Origin: an uncultured bacterium
GTDB taxonomy: Bacteria > Armatimonadota > UBA5829 > DSUL01
Direction: 5' to 3'
Assembly (NCBI GenBank): GCA_937967775.1
Contig: CALCJH010000181.1
Location: forward strand, 1-19,689
Length of the DNA stretch: 19,689 nt
Within the stretch, counting starts at the first letter, position 1, and every line of letters begins with the position of its first letter. The position numbers and the translations under genes are program-made. Below, in pieces: positions 1 through 6,975 of this stretch. The notes under the pieces are model-generated. The model was not told where the DNA came from. It made no database searches and saw nothing but the letters and a program-made list of their open reading frames with translations.

Positions 1-764
1 ATTACGGTCTTCTTCCCGTAGTTGGCGCCGGGCACCACGCCCACCCCGCCGACGAGCCCCGAGCAGAGCTCCGAGACGATGTCCCCGTACAGATTCTCCA
101 TCAGGAGGACGTCGAAGCGGGTGGGATCCACCACGAGCTGCATGCAGACGTTGTCGATGATCAGCTCGTTGTATTCAATGTCGCCGTACTCCCGGGCCAC
201 CTTGCGGGCGCACTCCAGGAACAGCCCGTCTGTCAGCTTCATGATGTTGGCCTTGTGGACGGCGGTCACTTTCCGGCGGCCGTGAGCACGGGCATACTCG
301 AACGCGAAGCGGGCGATCCGGGTGGATGCCTTTTCCGTGCAGATCTTCAGCGACTCGGCCACACCCGGTACCACCAGGTGTTCCAGCGCGGAGTAAAGCC
401 CCTCGGTGTTCTCCCGCACCACCACGATGTCTACGTTCTCGAAGCGGGACTTCACCCCGGGGAGGCTCCGCACCGGGCGAAGCGAAGCGTAGAGGTCCAG
501 TCCTTTTCTCAGCGTCACGTTCGGGCTAGGAAAACCGCCGCCTATGGGAGTGGACGCCGGACCCTTCAGAGCCACGCCCAGCTCCTTGATGCGGTCCAAC
601 ACCTCGTCCGGTACCGGTTTGCCGTGCTTTGAAAACGCCGCCGCTCCGACCTCCAGCGGCTCCCAATCTATTTCGACTCCCAGGCTTTCGATGACCCGGA
701 CAGCCGCTTCCGTGACCTCCGGACCGATCCCGTCCCCCGGGATCAGCGCTATCCGCTTTGCCAA
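1..764 (-). CDS. icd: NAD-type isocitrate dehydrogenase, C-terminus cut by window edge
   Basis: Catalyses oxidative decarboxylation of isocitrate to 2-oxoglutarate in the TCA cycle, in the cytoplasm. About 254 residues are visible, against a usual 330-360; the missing part lies left of position 1. Diagnostic motifs are the N-terminal IALIPGDGIGPEV, the substrate loop SPNVTLRKGLDLYASLRPV, RENTEGLYSALEH (typical of isocitrate rather than isopropylmalate dehydrogenases), VHKANIMK with the catalytic lysine, and the metal-binding aspartates in DNVCMQLVVDPTRFD and NLYGDIVSE. The start is a TTG at 764-762, chosen because GGAGGA lies 10 bases upstream and the Rossmann-like sequence begins immediately after; no ATG or GTG fits better. 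It starts just after the stop of the 787-1542 gene on the same strand, so the two are probably co-transcribed. NAD rather than NADP use is inferred from resemblance to the short monomer class, not from a decisive residue. Confidence 0.93.
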   Translation of the reverse strand, partial: MAKRIALIPGDGIGPEVTEAAVRVIESLGVEIDWEPLEVGAAAFSKHGKPVPDEVLDRIKELGVALKGPASTPIGGGFPSPNVTLRKGLDLYASLRPVRSLPGVKSRFENVDIVVVRENTEGLYSALEHLVVPGVAESLKICTEKASTRIARFAFEYARAHGRRKVTAVHKANIMKLTDGLFLECARKVAREYGDIEYNELIIDNVCMQLVVDPTRFDVLLMENLYGDIVSELCSGLVGGVGVVPGANYGKKTV

Positions 765-786
765 CTGCTCTTGTTCCTCCAGCCTC

Positions 787-1542
787 TCAGGTCTTCTCGT
801 CCGTCACGTCTTCGATGATGGGGATCACAGGTGCCACCGGCGGTGCGACGGGCTGCGCCGGTTCCGCGGGCTCGCCTGCGGCGGGCGGCTCCGGTGCGGG
901 GAGACTCACAGGCTCTAAGGCCGCGCCAGGCTCTGCAGTCGCGGCGGCGGCCGGCAGCGATGGACTGGCGGTCTCCCCGGTTGTCACGGGAGGGACCGCT
1001 TCTCCCGCAGTCAGAAAATCCGGCGCGGGAGCCTCTATAGCATACTCCCACCGCACCGCCGCGTTGACGATATGCCCGGCGGGAAGCTCAAGGTGCTTCC
1101 CTTTAACGAACAGGCCTCCCACAGCGCCGATAGGTCCGAGTACGGCTACTCCTCCCACCGCTGCCCCGGCGGCGTAGCCCACGCGCTGCAGCTTTTCGCG
1201 GTCCCACGGCATGAGGTCTATCATCTTGCCGTCCACCGCGCGCACGCTGCCAAACTGCAGTGAGATGCGGCCGCTACGTCCAAAACTGCCCGGCCTTCCG
1301 ACATCGGTGATGATGGCCTCCACACGTTCCCCTTTGCGGATGACCAGCCGTGTCCCCACCCAGACATCCTCCGTTAGAGTGAAGGCCACCCGGTCGCCTT
1401 CCGCAGCCTCACGGGTTGTCAGGGGTACTTCCAAAGCAAGAGGCACCACTGTTCCCTGGGGAAGACGCACCAGGTCTGCCGCCTCTACGGCAGACGGAAA
1501 CAACAGAGCTGCCATAATCGCAAGCACCCTTGCTCCGGTCAT
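787..1542 (-). CDS. Exported protein of unknown function with Pro/Ala-rich tail
   Basis: I do not recognise a named family. The 251-residue product starts with a signal peptide (hydrophobic residues about 5-21, cleavage probably after AEA). A compact beta-rich region at about 23-115 follows, with the pattern PQGTVVPLALEVPLTTREAAEGDRV and later GTRLVIRKGERVEAII. This resembles small barrel domains that set up a default value or threshold in envelope proteins, but the resemblance is general. A Gly/Ala/Val-rich segment at about 121-147 could be a glycine-zipper-like membrane-associated stretch. Residues from about 175 on are Pro/Ala/Glu-rich and probably disordered. The ATG at 1542 has AAAGGAG 8 bases upstream. 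It lies 38 bp after the 1581-2186 gene and directly before the isocitrate dehydrogenase, in the same orientation, so an operon is likely. The CDS is certain; the function is unknown. Confidence 0.85.
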   Translation of the reverse strand: MTGARVLAIMAALLFPSAVEAADLVRLPQGTVVPLALEVPLTTREAAEGDRVAFTLTEDVWVGTRLVIRKGERVEAIITDVGRPGSFGRSGRISLQFGSVRAVDGKMIDLMPWDREKLQRVGYAAGAAVGGVAVLGPIGAVGGLFVKGKHLELPAGHIVNAAVRWEYAIEAPAPDFLTAGEAVPPVTTGETASPSLPAAAATAEPGAALEPVSLPAPEPPAAGEPAEPAQPVAPPVAPVIPIIEDVTDEKT

Positions 1543-1580
1543 ACTGAGAACTCCTTTCCTTCCGCCGGGCTCTCCGACCT

Positions 1581-2186
1581 TCAGCGGTCGGCCAGTTGCT
1601 GATCCTGCGGCTCAGCCGACAGCTTCCAACGCAGCCCGGCCACCTCCAGCAGAGGCTGCAGCTCCACTGTTCCTTCAAGTGCACCGGCCTGCACTTGCCA
1701 GCCGGTGCGTCCATCCTGGTGGCGGGCCACCCGCAGCCCGAACAGCGACCGTCCCTGCGGGCCGGAATAGATCAGAATGGTCTCCCCCGTCTGGCCGTCC
1801 ACCCGCCGGAGAACGCGGTTCATTCCGCGATTCGCCGGGATGCGTGTATAGAACCCGATGATCTGCTGGGGATCAGCGCTGCCCGCAACACTCATCTGCA
1901 CGAAATTCACCTGCCGCACCCCTTCCAAAGCCCGCAAAATGTTCTGCAGCACGGTTTCGCGCCACTGAGCCGGCGTTTGCTTGAGCATGCTCCGGGCCAG
2001 CTCCGTGGCATACGGAAGCAGATCATCCGAGGTGAGCGTCAGCTCAACTTCGACACTTCCTCCGGGATAATAGGGGATGGGTGGAGGAGTGGAAGCAGCG
2101 ACAGGCTGCGGCGTCGCTGCGGTGGCCGCGACGGCAAGCGGCGTGAGCAACGCGGCCAGCATCAGACCCGTCAACAGGCTTTTCAA
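1581..2186 (-). CDS. Exported protein of unknown function
   Basis: Unrecognised 201-residue protein. It begins with a classical signal peptide (MKSLLTGLMLAALLTPLAVA, cleavage near residues 20-24), then a Pro-rich linker around 26-40 and a single folded domain from about 44 to 195. That domain has an alpha-helical first half (LLPYATELARSMLKQ, TVLQNILRALEGVRQVNFVQM) and a beta-rich second half with many short strands. The start is a TTG at 2186-2184, supported by a strong AAGGAGGT 10 bases upstream and by the signal peptide starting there. The downstream gene at 787-1542 is also exported and 38 bp away, which suggests the two act together in the envelope. Nothing in the sequence shows a catalytic motif. 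Confidence 0.83.
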   Translation of the reverse strand: MKSLLTGLMLAALLTPLAVAATAATPQPVAASTPPPIPYYPGGSVEVELTLTSDDLLPYATELARSMLKQTPAQWRETVLQNILRALEGVRQVNFVQMSVAGSADPQQIIGFYTRIPANRGMNRVLRRVDGQTGETILIYSGPQGRSLFGLRVARHQDGRTGWQVQAGALEGTVELQPLLEVAGLRWKLSAEPQDQQLADR

Positions 2187-2214
2187 CGGCTCGGCACCTC
2201 CTTCACAGCGCTTT

Positions 2215-2239
2215 GCGGCCCGCCCGGCGGACGGGCCGC
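2215..2239 (-). terminator. GC hairpin between mscL and the exported-protein gene
   Basis: GCGGCCCG at 2215-2222 and CGGGCCGC at 2232-2239 form a perfect 8-bp stem with a 9-base loop, in the 99-bp gap after the mscL stop. There is no T-run after it in the minus direction, so it may be only a weak terminator or a processing structure ahead of the next ribosome-binding site. Confidence 0.3.
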
Positions 2240-2285
2240 TATATTCTACCCCTCAGGCAGGTCGGCGACAACGAGCAGATGTCCC

Positions 2286-2726
2286 TCAGGACGCGGTCTC
2301 CGGCAGTTCCGATGTGCAGTGCGGACAGCGTCGCGCTGCCAGAGGAATGGACGAGCAGCAGAAGGGACACTCCTTCTGTGTCGCTTCCTGCGCCGCCGCT
2401 CGCCGGATTTTGTTGGTCGCCTTCACCACCAGAAAAACCGCCCAAGCGATGATGAGGAAGCTGATGATGGAGTTCAGGAACAGCCCGTAGTTCAGTGTGG
2501 GCGCTCCCGCCGCGCGTGCCGCCGCCAGTGACTCATACCCCTTGCCCGACAGGTCTATGAACAGGTTGGCAAAGTCCGCCTTGCCGAGCAGAAGGCCGAT
2601 GGGCGGCATGAGAACGTCCTCGACAAACGAGTTGACGATCTTCCCGAACGCCGCTCCGATGACGATTCCCACCGCCAGATCCACCACATTGCCGCAAGCG
2701 ATGAAGTCCCGGAATTCCTTGAACAT
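2286..2726 (-). CDS. mscL: Large-conductance mechanosensitive channel MscL with C-terminal zinc ribbon
   Basis: Inner-membrane channel that opens under high membrane tension to release solutes during hypo-osmotic shock; family members work as homopentamers. The 146-residue product starts [20 protein letters not shown], the MscL signature (N-terminal amphipathic helix followed by the pore-lining TM1, about 13-36). TM2 is about 80-102 ([22 protein letters not shown]). MPPIGLLLG at 40-48 is the usual sequence after TM1. After TM2 and a basic cytoplasmic stretch, the C-terminus carries CPFC (120-123) and CPHC (134-137), a four-cysteine zinc ribbon in place of the simple helical bundle of the E. 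coli protein. The ATG at 2726 is chosen because the family starts there; longer in-frame extensions upstream have no MscL homology. It is divergent from the deacetylase gene at 2930. Confidence 0.95.
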   Translation of the reverse strand: MFKEFRDFIACGNVVDLAVGIVIGAAFGKIVNSFVEDVLMPPIGLLLGKADFANLFIDLSGKGYESLAAARAAGAPTLNYGLFLNSIISFLIIAWAVFLVVKATNKIRRAAAQEATQKECPFCCSSIPLAARRCPHCTSELPETAS

Positions 2727-2781
2727 TTCTGGCCGCCCCTTTCTCCCCAGCAAAGTTCTCTTCGCCGGAACGATTCCCGTG

Positions 2782-2810
2782 ATTGTTCTTCTCCGATGTT
2801 CTTCCCGCAA
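2782..2810 (-). promoter_or_regulatory. Weak sigma70-like promoter candidate for mscL
   Basis: Read on the minus strand, TTGCGG (2810-2805), 17 bases, then AACAAT (2787-2782). Matches to the consensus hexamers are 3/6 and 4/6. Position and spacing are right for a transcript entering mscL about 55 bases further on, but the hexamers are poor. Confidence 0.25.
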
Positions 2811-2881
2811 TCCTGCCTTCCGGCGATAGGATGCGAGCGGCAGGAAAGAAGGCCGGAGATGGAGAAGCAAGTCCCTGCTAC

Positions 2882-2919
2882 GGCCGGCTCCCTCCGGCGC
2901 GGGACCGGCCCGCCGGAGG
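2882..2919 (+). promoter_or_regulatory. Ribosome-binding site buried in a perfect hairpin, with an alternative stem
   Basis: CCTCCGGCG (2891-2899) and CGCCGGAGG (2911-2919) form a perfect 9-bp stem with an 11-base loop. The 3' arm contains the GGAGG ribosome-binding site (2915-2919) of the gene starting at 2930. An alternative 6-bp stem, GGCCGG (2882-2887) with CCGGCC (2905-2910), would enclose the anti-SD arm and leave the ribosome-binding site free. The two stems cannot form together as a simple fold. This has the architecture of a translational switch, but GC-rich DNA makes such repeats by chance. Confidence 0.4.
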
Positions 2920-2929
2920 TAACCCTGTG

Positions 2930-4726
2930 ATGGCTTCTCAGGACGTTTCCGGGGGCACAGGCGGCAGCCCCCTCGTTGTGTGCCTTGCTGACGAGCCCGC
3001 CCCGAACGCGGGCCGGACATCGGCCTATCATTCCTACCTCATCGAGATCCTGCAGCACGCAGGACTGTTCTTTTCCACCGTGCCACCCGCAGACCTCCCA
3101 TCGGCTCTGCCGGATGCGTCCATCCTCGTGACCTGCGGCGAGGCAACTCCGCCGGATGGTGTGCGTGAGGAGATCCGCGAATGGGTTCTGGGCGGCGGAA
3201 GCTGGATCAGCATCGCCGGACTCTGGAACCTGGAGGATCTGTTCGGCGTCCGTCCCCGGCCTGCCGTCACGCAGTCCTTCTTCGCAGCCGGTGCGGTCTC
3301 TATGGGAGAAGGCTACCTGGAGCCTGTGGATAAAGCGCATCCCGTGACCGCAGCCTTGAACGGCCCGCTCCATTTCTTCAACGGACGAGCGGTGGAAGAA
3401 GCCGGTTGCCGGGTGCTCGCCCACGCGCTCGACGCCCATTGCAAAGGGGTAACGGGGCCGGCACTCACCGATAACCGTGCCGGATCCGGGCGCTGTCTGC
3501 TGATCGCGCCGGATCTGACCGGCACGGTAGTGCGCATCCAGCAGGGGGTGGCTATCACCCGCGACGCAGTTCCGGCGCCAGACGGCTCGGCTCCGGTCTC
3601 GGACGGCGTGCTGAAGAGCGATGACGGTCTGGTGCTGGACTGGGACTTCGACCGTGACGAGATCCTCGGCGTCCGCGGGTTGCACGCTTTTCTTCGGCCG
3701 GTAGCCGACCTGTGGCGTGACCTGCTCATCCGCGCCATCCTGGACTGCGCCGCCGCTTCAGAAGTCGCACTTCCACTTGTGTGGTTCCATCCGGAGGGAC
3801 GGGAGGCTGTGGCACATATGTCTAACGACACGGATCTGAGCGATCCAGACTGCGCGGAGGAGATGCTGAAAACGCTGGCGGAAGCGGGCATCCGCAGCAC
3901 GTGGTGCAACATTCTGCCGCCCTATCCGGCCGGCATCATCGAGGCTATGAAGCAGGCCGGCCACGAGGCGGCCATGCATTACGATGCCATCTCGGAGGGC
4001 CGCGGCTGGAGCAGGGAGGAGTTCATGCAGCAGCACTCCGACATCAGCCGGGCTCTGGGCGAAGCGCCTGTCAGCAACAAGAACCACTATCTGCGGTGGG
4101 AGGGCGATACGGAGTTCTTCGAGTGGCTGGCGGCGGCAGGCGTCACGCTGGACCAGAGCAAGGGGGCGTCCAAAACCGGGGTGGCCGGTTTCAACTTCGG
4201 CACCTGCCATCCCTACTTCCCGGTGGCGCCGGACGGGCATCTGCTGGATGTGCTGGAGCTGACGACTCCCACGCAAGACTTGGTGGTATTCGCCCCGGAG
4301 GAGCTGGTTGACGCCCTGATCCCCCGCGTCCGGGATGTCTACGGGGTGCTGCATCTGCTGTTCCATCCCGCTCACATCAAAAAGCCGCCCGTCCGTCAGG
4401 CGGTGCTTTCGGCCGTGCGGAAGGCACGGGAGGCTGGCATGGAGTGGTTCACTGCGGCCGAGATCTCCCGGTGGGAGTGCGCCAGGCGGCAGGTCCGGTG
4501 GAGCGCGTACGCAAGGGAGGTTGACAGGGTCTCTGTCCAGGTCGCCGCAGGTGGTGCGCCCCTTGCCCGTGCCGCGCTGATGTGGCTGGCTCCCTCTGTC
4601 GGAGAAGCCCTTCTGGACGGCGAACCCTGTGCGAGCTTCGTGACGGAGCGGTGGGGGCGCCGCTTCGCGGGGTGCATTGTGGACCTGAAGCCCGGACGTC
4701 CGGTGCGCTTCCAGCTGCGTGGATGA
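2930..4726 (+). CDS. Glutamine-amidotransferase-like/polysaccharide-deacetylase-like fusion protein
   Basis: 598 residues with two recognisable parts. The first (about 14-275) looks like a class I glutamine-amidotransferase-like fold of the ThuA/BPL_N kind: [10 protein letters not shown] at the start, [31 protein letters not shown], and [22 protein letters not shown]. No catalytic Cys-His pair is obvious, so it is probably a binding domain. The second (about 290-515) resembles the NodB/polysaccharide deacetylase fold: SNDTD with D300 and D302 as probable base and metal ligand, HEAAMHYD with H345 and H350, an arginine in NHYLRW, and FHPAHI with H479/H482 near the end of the barrel. A small beta domain closes the protein. 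The substrate is unknown; a carbohydrate or N-acetyl sugar is inferred. The start is the ATG at 2930 with GGAGGT 9 bases upstream, although the frame is open further upstream. The aminotransferase start follows 13 bases after the stop, so the two form one operon. No signal peptide is visible. Confidence 0.85.
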   Translation: MASQDVSGGTGGSPLVVCLADEPAPNAGRTSAYHSYLIEILQHAGLFFSTVPPADLPSALPDASILVTCGEATPPDGVREEIREWVLGGGSWISIAGLWNLEDLFGVRPRPAVTQSFFAAGAVSMGEGYLEPVDKAHPVTAALNGPLHFFNGRAVEEAGCRVLAHALDAHCKGVTGPALTDNRAGSGRCLLIAPDLTGTVVRIQQGVAITRDAVPAPDGSAPVSDGVLKSDDGLVLDWDFDRDEILGVRGLHAFLRPVADLWRDLLIRAILDCAAASEVALPLVWFHPEGREAVAHMSNDTDLSDPDCAEEMLKTLAEAGIRSTWCNILPPYPAGIIEAMKQAGHEAAMHYDAISEGRGWSREEFMQQHSDISRALGEAPVSNKNHYLRWEGDTEFFEWLAAAGVTLDQSKGASKTGVAGFNFGTCHPYFPVAPDGHLLDVLELTTPTQDLVVFAPEELVDALIPRVRDVYGVLHLLFHPAHIKKPPVRQAVLSAVRKAREAGMEWFTAAEISRWECARRQVRWSAYAREVDRVSVQVAAGGAPLARAALMWLAPSVGEALLDGEPCASFVTERWGRRFAGCIVDLKPGRPVRFQLRG

Positions 4727-4739
4727 AAGGAGGCGTGCA

Positions 4740-6014
4740 ATGCCGCCTGCGCCGACTGACACCAATATCAACACTGACCCCTCGCAGATCCCGGCCATCG
4801 CCGGAGGCGAGCCGCTCTGCCGCGACGGCTTCCAGCGCCGCCCTAGATACGGCGACGAGGAGCTCAAGTTGCTCAAGGACGCGCTGGAGCAGCAGACGCT
4901 TTTCTACGCTCAGGGGCGGATGGTGTCCCGGATGGAGGAGCGCTTCTGCCGGATGATCGGCAGCCTTCACGCGGTGGCCACCAGCAGCGGCACGGCCGCC
5001 ATCCACTCCGCGCTGATGGCCGCCGGCATCTCGCCGGGCGATGAGGTGATCACCCCGCCCATCACGGATATGGGCACGGTGGTTCCCATCCTCTGGCAGG
5101 GAGCCATCCCTGTGTTCGCCGATGTGGATCCGGAAAGCTGCTCCATCACGCCGGATTCTGTTAGTGCGGTGTTGACCCCGCGCACCAGGGTTGTACTGGC
5201 CGTCCATTTGTGGGGAAATGCCTGCGACCTAGACGGTCTGGCCAGACTCTGCGCGGAGCGCAACATCATCCTCATCGAAGATTGTGCACAGGCCTTAGGA
5301 TGCGCCTTTCGGGGAAGAAGCGTGGGGACGATGGGCGCCATCGGCTGCTTCAGCCTGAACGAGTTCAAGCACATCTCCTGCGGAGACGGTGGGATCGCCG
5401 TGACTTCGGACCCAGATCTTGCGCGGCGTCTGCGCCTGGCAACGGACAAATGCTACGGGCGCACCGCCGAGGGCGCATCGCGGCTCGCGTTCTTCTTGGC
5501 GAACAACTACCGGATGACCGAGTTGCAGGGAGCGGTCGCCCTGGCGCAGATGGAGAAGCTGGAAGACATCGTAACGCGGCGGCGCAGGTGGTGCAGCAGG
5601 TTGCTTCAGGGATTGCAAGGGGTTCCCGGGATCCGGCTTCCCCGTCCCACCGAGGGATGCGATCCCAGCTGGTGGTTCTTCCCCATGCGTGTAATCCCGG
5701 AGGAGCTTGGCTGCGGCCCGGACGAGTTCGCCGCCGCGCTCCGAGCGGAGGGTGTGCCCGCAATCGCCCGGTACATCGGCCAGTGCGTCTACGAGTATCC
5801 TCTGTTCCGCGATCACAGCGCCTTTGAGAGAGGAGCGCACCCGTTCTCGGCCTTCGACTACCGCAAAGGCCTGTGCCTGGAAGCGGAGGCGTGGCTTGAG
5901 ACGGTGGTCAACATCGCCATCAACGAGGCCTACACCGCGGCCGACCTGGACGCCTGCATACGCGCTGTGAGCCGCGTGGCACGCTGGTTCGCTGCCCGTC
6001 CCGCATCGGCCTGA
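4740..6014 (+). CDS. DegT/DnrJ/EryC1/StrS family PLP-dependent aminotransferase
   Basis: 424-residue fold-type I enzyme of the family that transfers an amino group to keto-sugars or related rings in cell-surface sugar and antibiotic biosynthesis. SSGTAAIHSAL (82-92) is the PLP phosphate-binding loop. D181 in IEDCAQALG should bind the pyridine nitrogen. K210 in SLNEFKHISCGDGG is the Schiff-base lysine and sits at the normal place before the GDGG turn. MTELQGAVALAQ is the conserved dimer-interface helix. The length matches the family's longer members. The start at ATG 4740 has AAAGGAGG six bases upstream, overlapping the end of the preceding gene's stop codon. An alternative ATG 21 bases earlier would overlap that gene and lacks a good ribosome-binding site. 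The adjacent deacetylase-like fusion suggests a pair acting on one amino-sugar-type substrate; the substrate itself cannot be named from sequence. Confidence 0.93.
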   Translation: MPPAPTDTNINTDPSQIPAIAGGEPLCRDGFQRRPRYGDEELKLLKDALEQQTLFYAQGRMVSRMEERFCRMIGSLHAVATSSGTAAIHSALMAAGISPGDEVITPPITDMGTVVPILWQGAIPVFADVDPESCSITPDSVSAVLTPRTRVVLAVHLWGNACDLDGLARLCAERNIILIEDCAQALGCAFRGRSVGTMGAIGCFSLNEFKHISCGDGGIAVTSDPDLARRLRLATDKCYGRTAEGASRLAFFLANNYRMTELQGAVALAQMEKLEDIVTRRRRWCSRLLQGLQGVPGIRLPRPTEGCDPSWWFFPMRVIPEELGCGPDEFAAALRAEGVPAIARYIGQCVYEYPLFRDHSAFERGAHPFSAFDYRKGLCLEAEAWLETVVNIAINEAYTAADLDACIRAVSRVARWFAARPASA

Positions 6015-6051
6015 TCCGTTCAGTTTGCGTCCGATAAGACCTTCAACACAC

Positions 6052-6079
6052 GGCTCCGGCTTTCTCACTGGCCGGGGCC
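6052..6079 (+). terminator. Hairpin after the aminotransferase gene
   Basis: GGCTCCGGC (6052-6060) and GCCGGGGCC (6071-6079) form a 9-bp stem with one G-U pair and a 10-base loop, 37 bases after the stop. The following bases are only mildly T-containing, so termination may be partial or Rho-assisted. Confidence 0.4.
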
Positions 6080-6245
6080 TACTCCTGCCGATTCCGGTAT
6101 TTCTGCCGGTTTTTGCCGCCTGTGCGTGATTCCGGCGAACAAATCGCATTGCAGAAGCGTCTCTACGGTATCCCTGCAGACGGGATGTCTTCCGGCCGAA
6201 ACCTTTTCAGGCGGCGGTCCGTTAGACTTCCTGAGAGTTGAGGGT

Positions 6246-6297
6246 GTTTGACGAGCGCAACCGTCGCAGTAGTTGCTCAAACGTCAGCGGCGCTCGT
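6246..6297 (+). repeat. Nested inverted repeats upstream of greA-like gene
   Basis: ACGAGCGC (6251-6258) and GCGCTCGT (6290-6297) are perfect 8-base inverted repeats with a 31-base spacer. Inside and overlapping this, GTTTGA and GCAAC on the left (6246-6260, interrupted by five bases) are complementary to GTTGCTCAAAC (6272-6282). The two pairings compete for the same left arm, so alternative folds of the leader are possible. Both could be chance in GC-rich DNA. Confidence 0.35.
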
Positions 6298-6385
6298 GGA
6301 ATATTGCAGGCAAGTGGCGCAAGCAGGATGCGTGGTTGGCTGGCCTTGACGGAAGCGAGCTGACGAAACAAAGGAGGATGCGCAG

Positions 6386-6874
6386 ATGAAAAAGCAGCGT
6401 GAAGAGTCAGAGATCCTCCTCTCGCCCGGTGGACTTAGAAAGCTCAAAGATGAGCTGGAGCGGCTTAAGACAGTCGATCGCAAGCGTGTTGCCGAGAGGA
6501 TCCGCGACGCTAAAGGTTTCGGAGAGTTCTTCGAGAATTCCGAATATGAGGAGGCCAAGAACGAACAGGCCTATATTGAAGGACGCATCGAGGAATTGAC
6601 GGCCATCCTCCGGCACGCGTCTGTCATTGACGAGGAGGGCATCCCTGTGGACCACGTGGGCATCGGCTCAGTGGTCCGGGTGCGGGATCTGTCCGCGATG
6701 GAGGAATGGGAGTGCAGGGTCGTGGGTTCATTTGAAAGTGACCCTTCCGAAGACTGCATCTCCAACGAGTCTCCCATCGGGGCAGCCCTCATGGGGGGCA
6801 AGGTCGGTGACGTCGTGGAGGTGCGCGTTCCGGCCGGGACTCTACGTCTTGAGATTATAGATATCCACCGGTAA
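6386..6874 (+). CDS. GreA/GreB-family transcription factor with altered coiled-coil tip
   Basis: 162-residue Gre-family protein. These bind the secondary channel of RNA polymerase and insert a coiled-coil tip that stimulates cleavage of backtracked transcripts. An N-terminal coiled coil spans about 13-84, and a C-terminal FKBP-like domain about 90-160 carries the hallmark SPIGAALMGGKVGDVVEVRVPAG. The tip reads GEFFENSEY (46-54), whereas the usual GreA tip is GDLSENAEY. The first acidic residue is Glu instead of Asp, two Phe replace Leu-Ser, and the second acid (E50) is kept. This may change or weaken cleavage activity; Gfh1 of Thermus is a known Gre-like protein whose changed tip alters function. 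ATG 6386 follows AAAGGAGG by 8 bases. It is alone on its strand, ends at the shared hairpin at 6917-6953, and a canonical paralog lies at 13011-13487. Confidence 0.92.
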   Translation: MKKQREESEILLSPGGLRKLKDELERLKTVDRKRVAERIRDAKGFGEFFENSEYEEAKNEQAYIEGRIEELTAILRHASVIDEEGIPVDHVGIGSVVRVRDLSAMEEWECRVVGSFESDPSEDCISNESPIGAALMGGKVGDVVEVRVPAGTLRLEIIDIHR

Positions 6875-6916
6875 GTCCGGGCGCTCCGGCGTCCGGCCCA
6901 GGGGCAAGGACAAAAA

Positions 6917-6953
6917 GGGCCCCGCGAGAGGCTTCCGGCTTCCCGCGGGGCCC
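6917..6953 (-). terminator. Bidirectional intrinsic terminator between convergent genes
   Basis: GGGCCCCGCG (6917-6926) and CGCGGGGCCC (6944-6953) form a perfect 10-bp GC stem with a 17-base loop, between the convergent ends of the GreA-like gene (6874) and the oxidoreductase gene (6976). In the minus direction the stem is followed directly by five T residues (6916-6912), making a good Rho-independent terminator for the oxidoreductase. In the plus direction the T-rich part (GTGTTTCTGTT) is weaker. Confidence 0.85.
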
Positions 6954-6975
6954 CAAGTGTTTCTGTTGGAAAACC

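Larger units (their letters stand above)
6015..6385. other. 371-bp non-coding stretch upstream of greA-like gene
   Basis: No convincing gene on either strand; short open frames here lack ribosome-binding sites or family features. It holds a hairpin soon after the aminotransferase stop (6052-6079), a mixed region with a run of five T at about 6110, and a structured segment at 6245-6300, listed separately. TTGACG occurs at 6248-6253 and 6346-6351, but neither has a fitting -10 hexamer. It ends in the ribosome-binding site AAAGGAGG (6370-6377), 8 bases before the ATG of the GreA-family gene. Confidence 0.6.

Noticed and set aside
2286..3020. Longer MscL with about 98 extra N-terminal residues
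   Set aside because: The extension has no MscL similarity and is antisense to the start of the deacetylase gene; the family begins at MFKEFRDF.
2555..3685. 376-codon minus-strand frame
   Set aside because: Overlaps mscL in another frame and the deacetylase gene antisense; no recognisable domain.
3758..4876. 372-codon open frame on the minus strand
   Set aside because: Fully antisense to the deacetylase fusion and aminotransferase start; low-complexity Arg/Gly/Pro composition typical of a shadow frame in GC-rich DNA.
6346..6374. TTGACG at 6346 as promoter for the greA-like gene
   Set aside because: At 16-18 bases downstream the only hexamers are CAAAGG-like, and the ribosome-binding site is already there.
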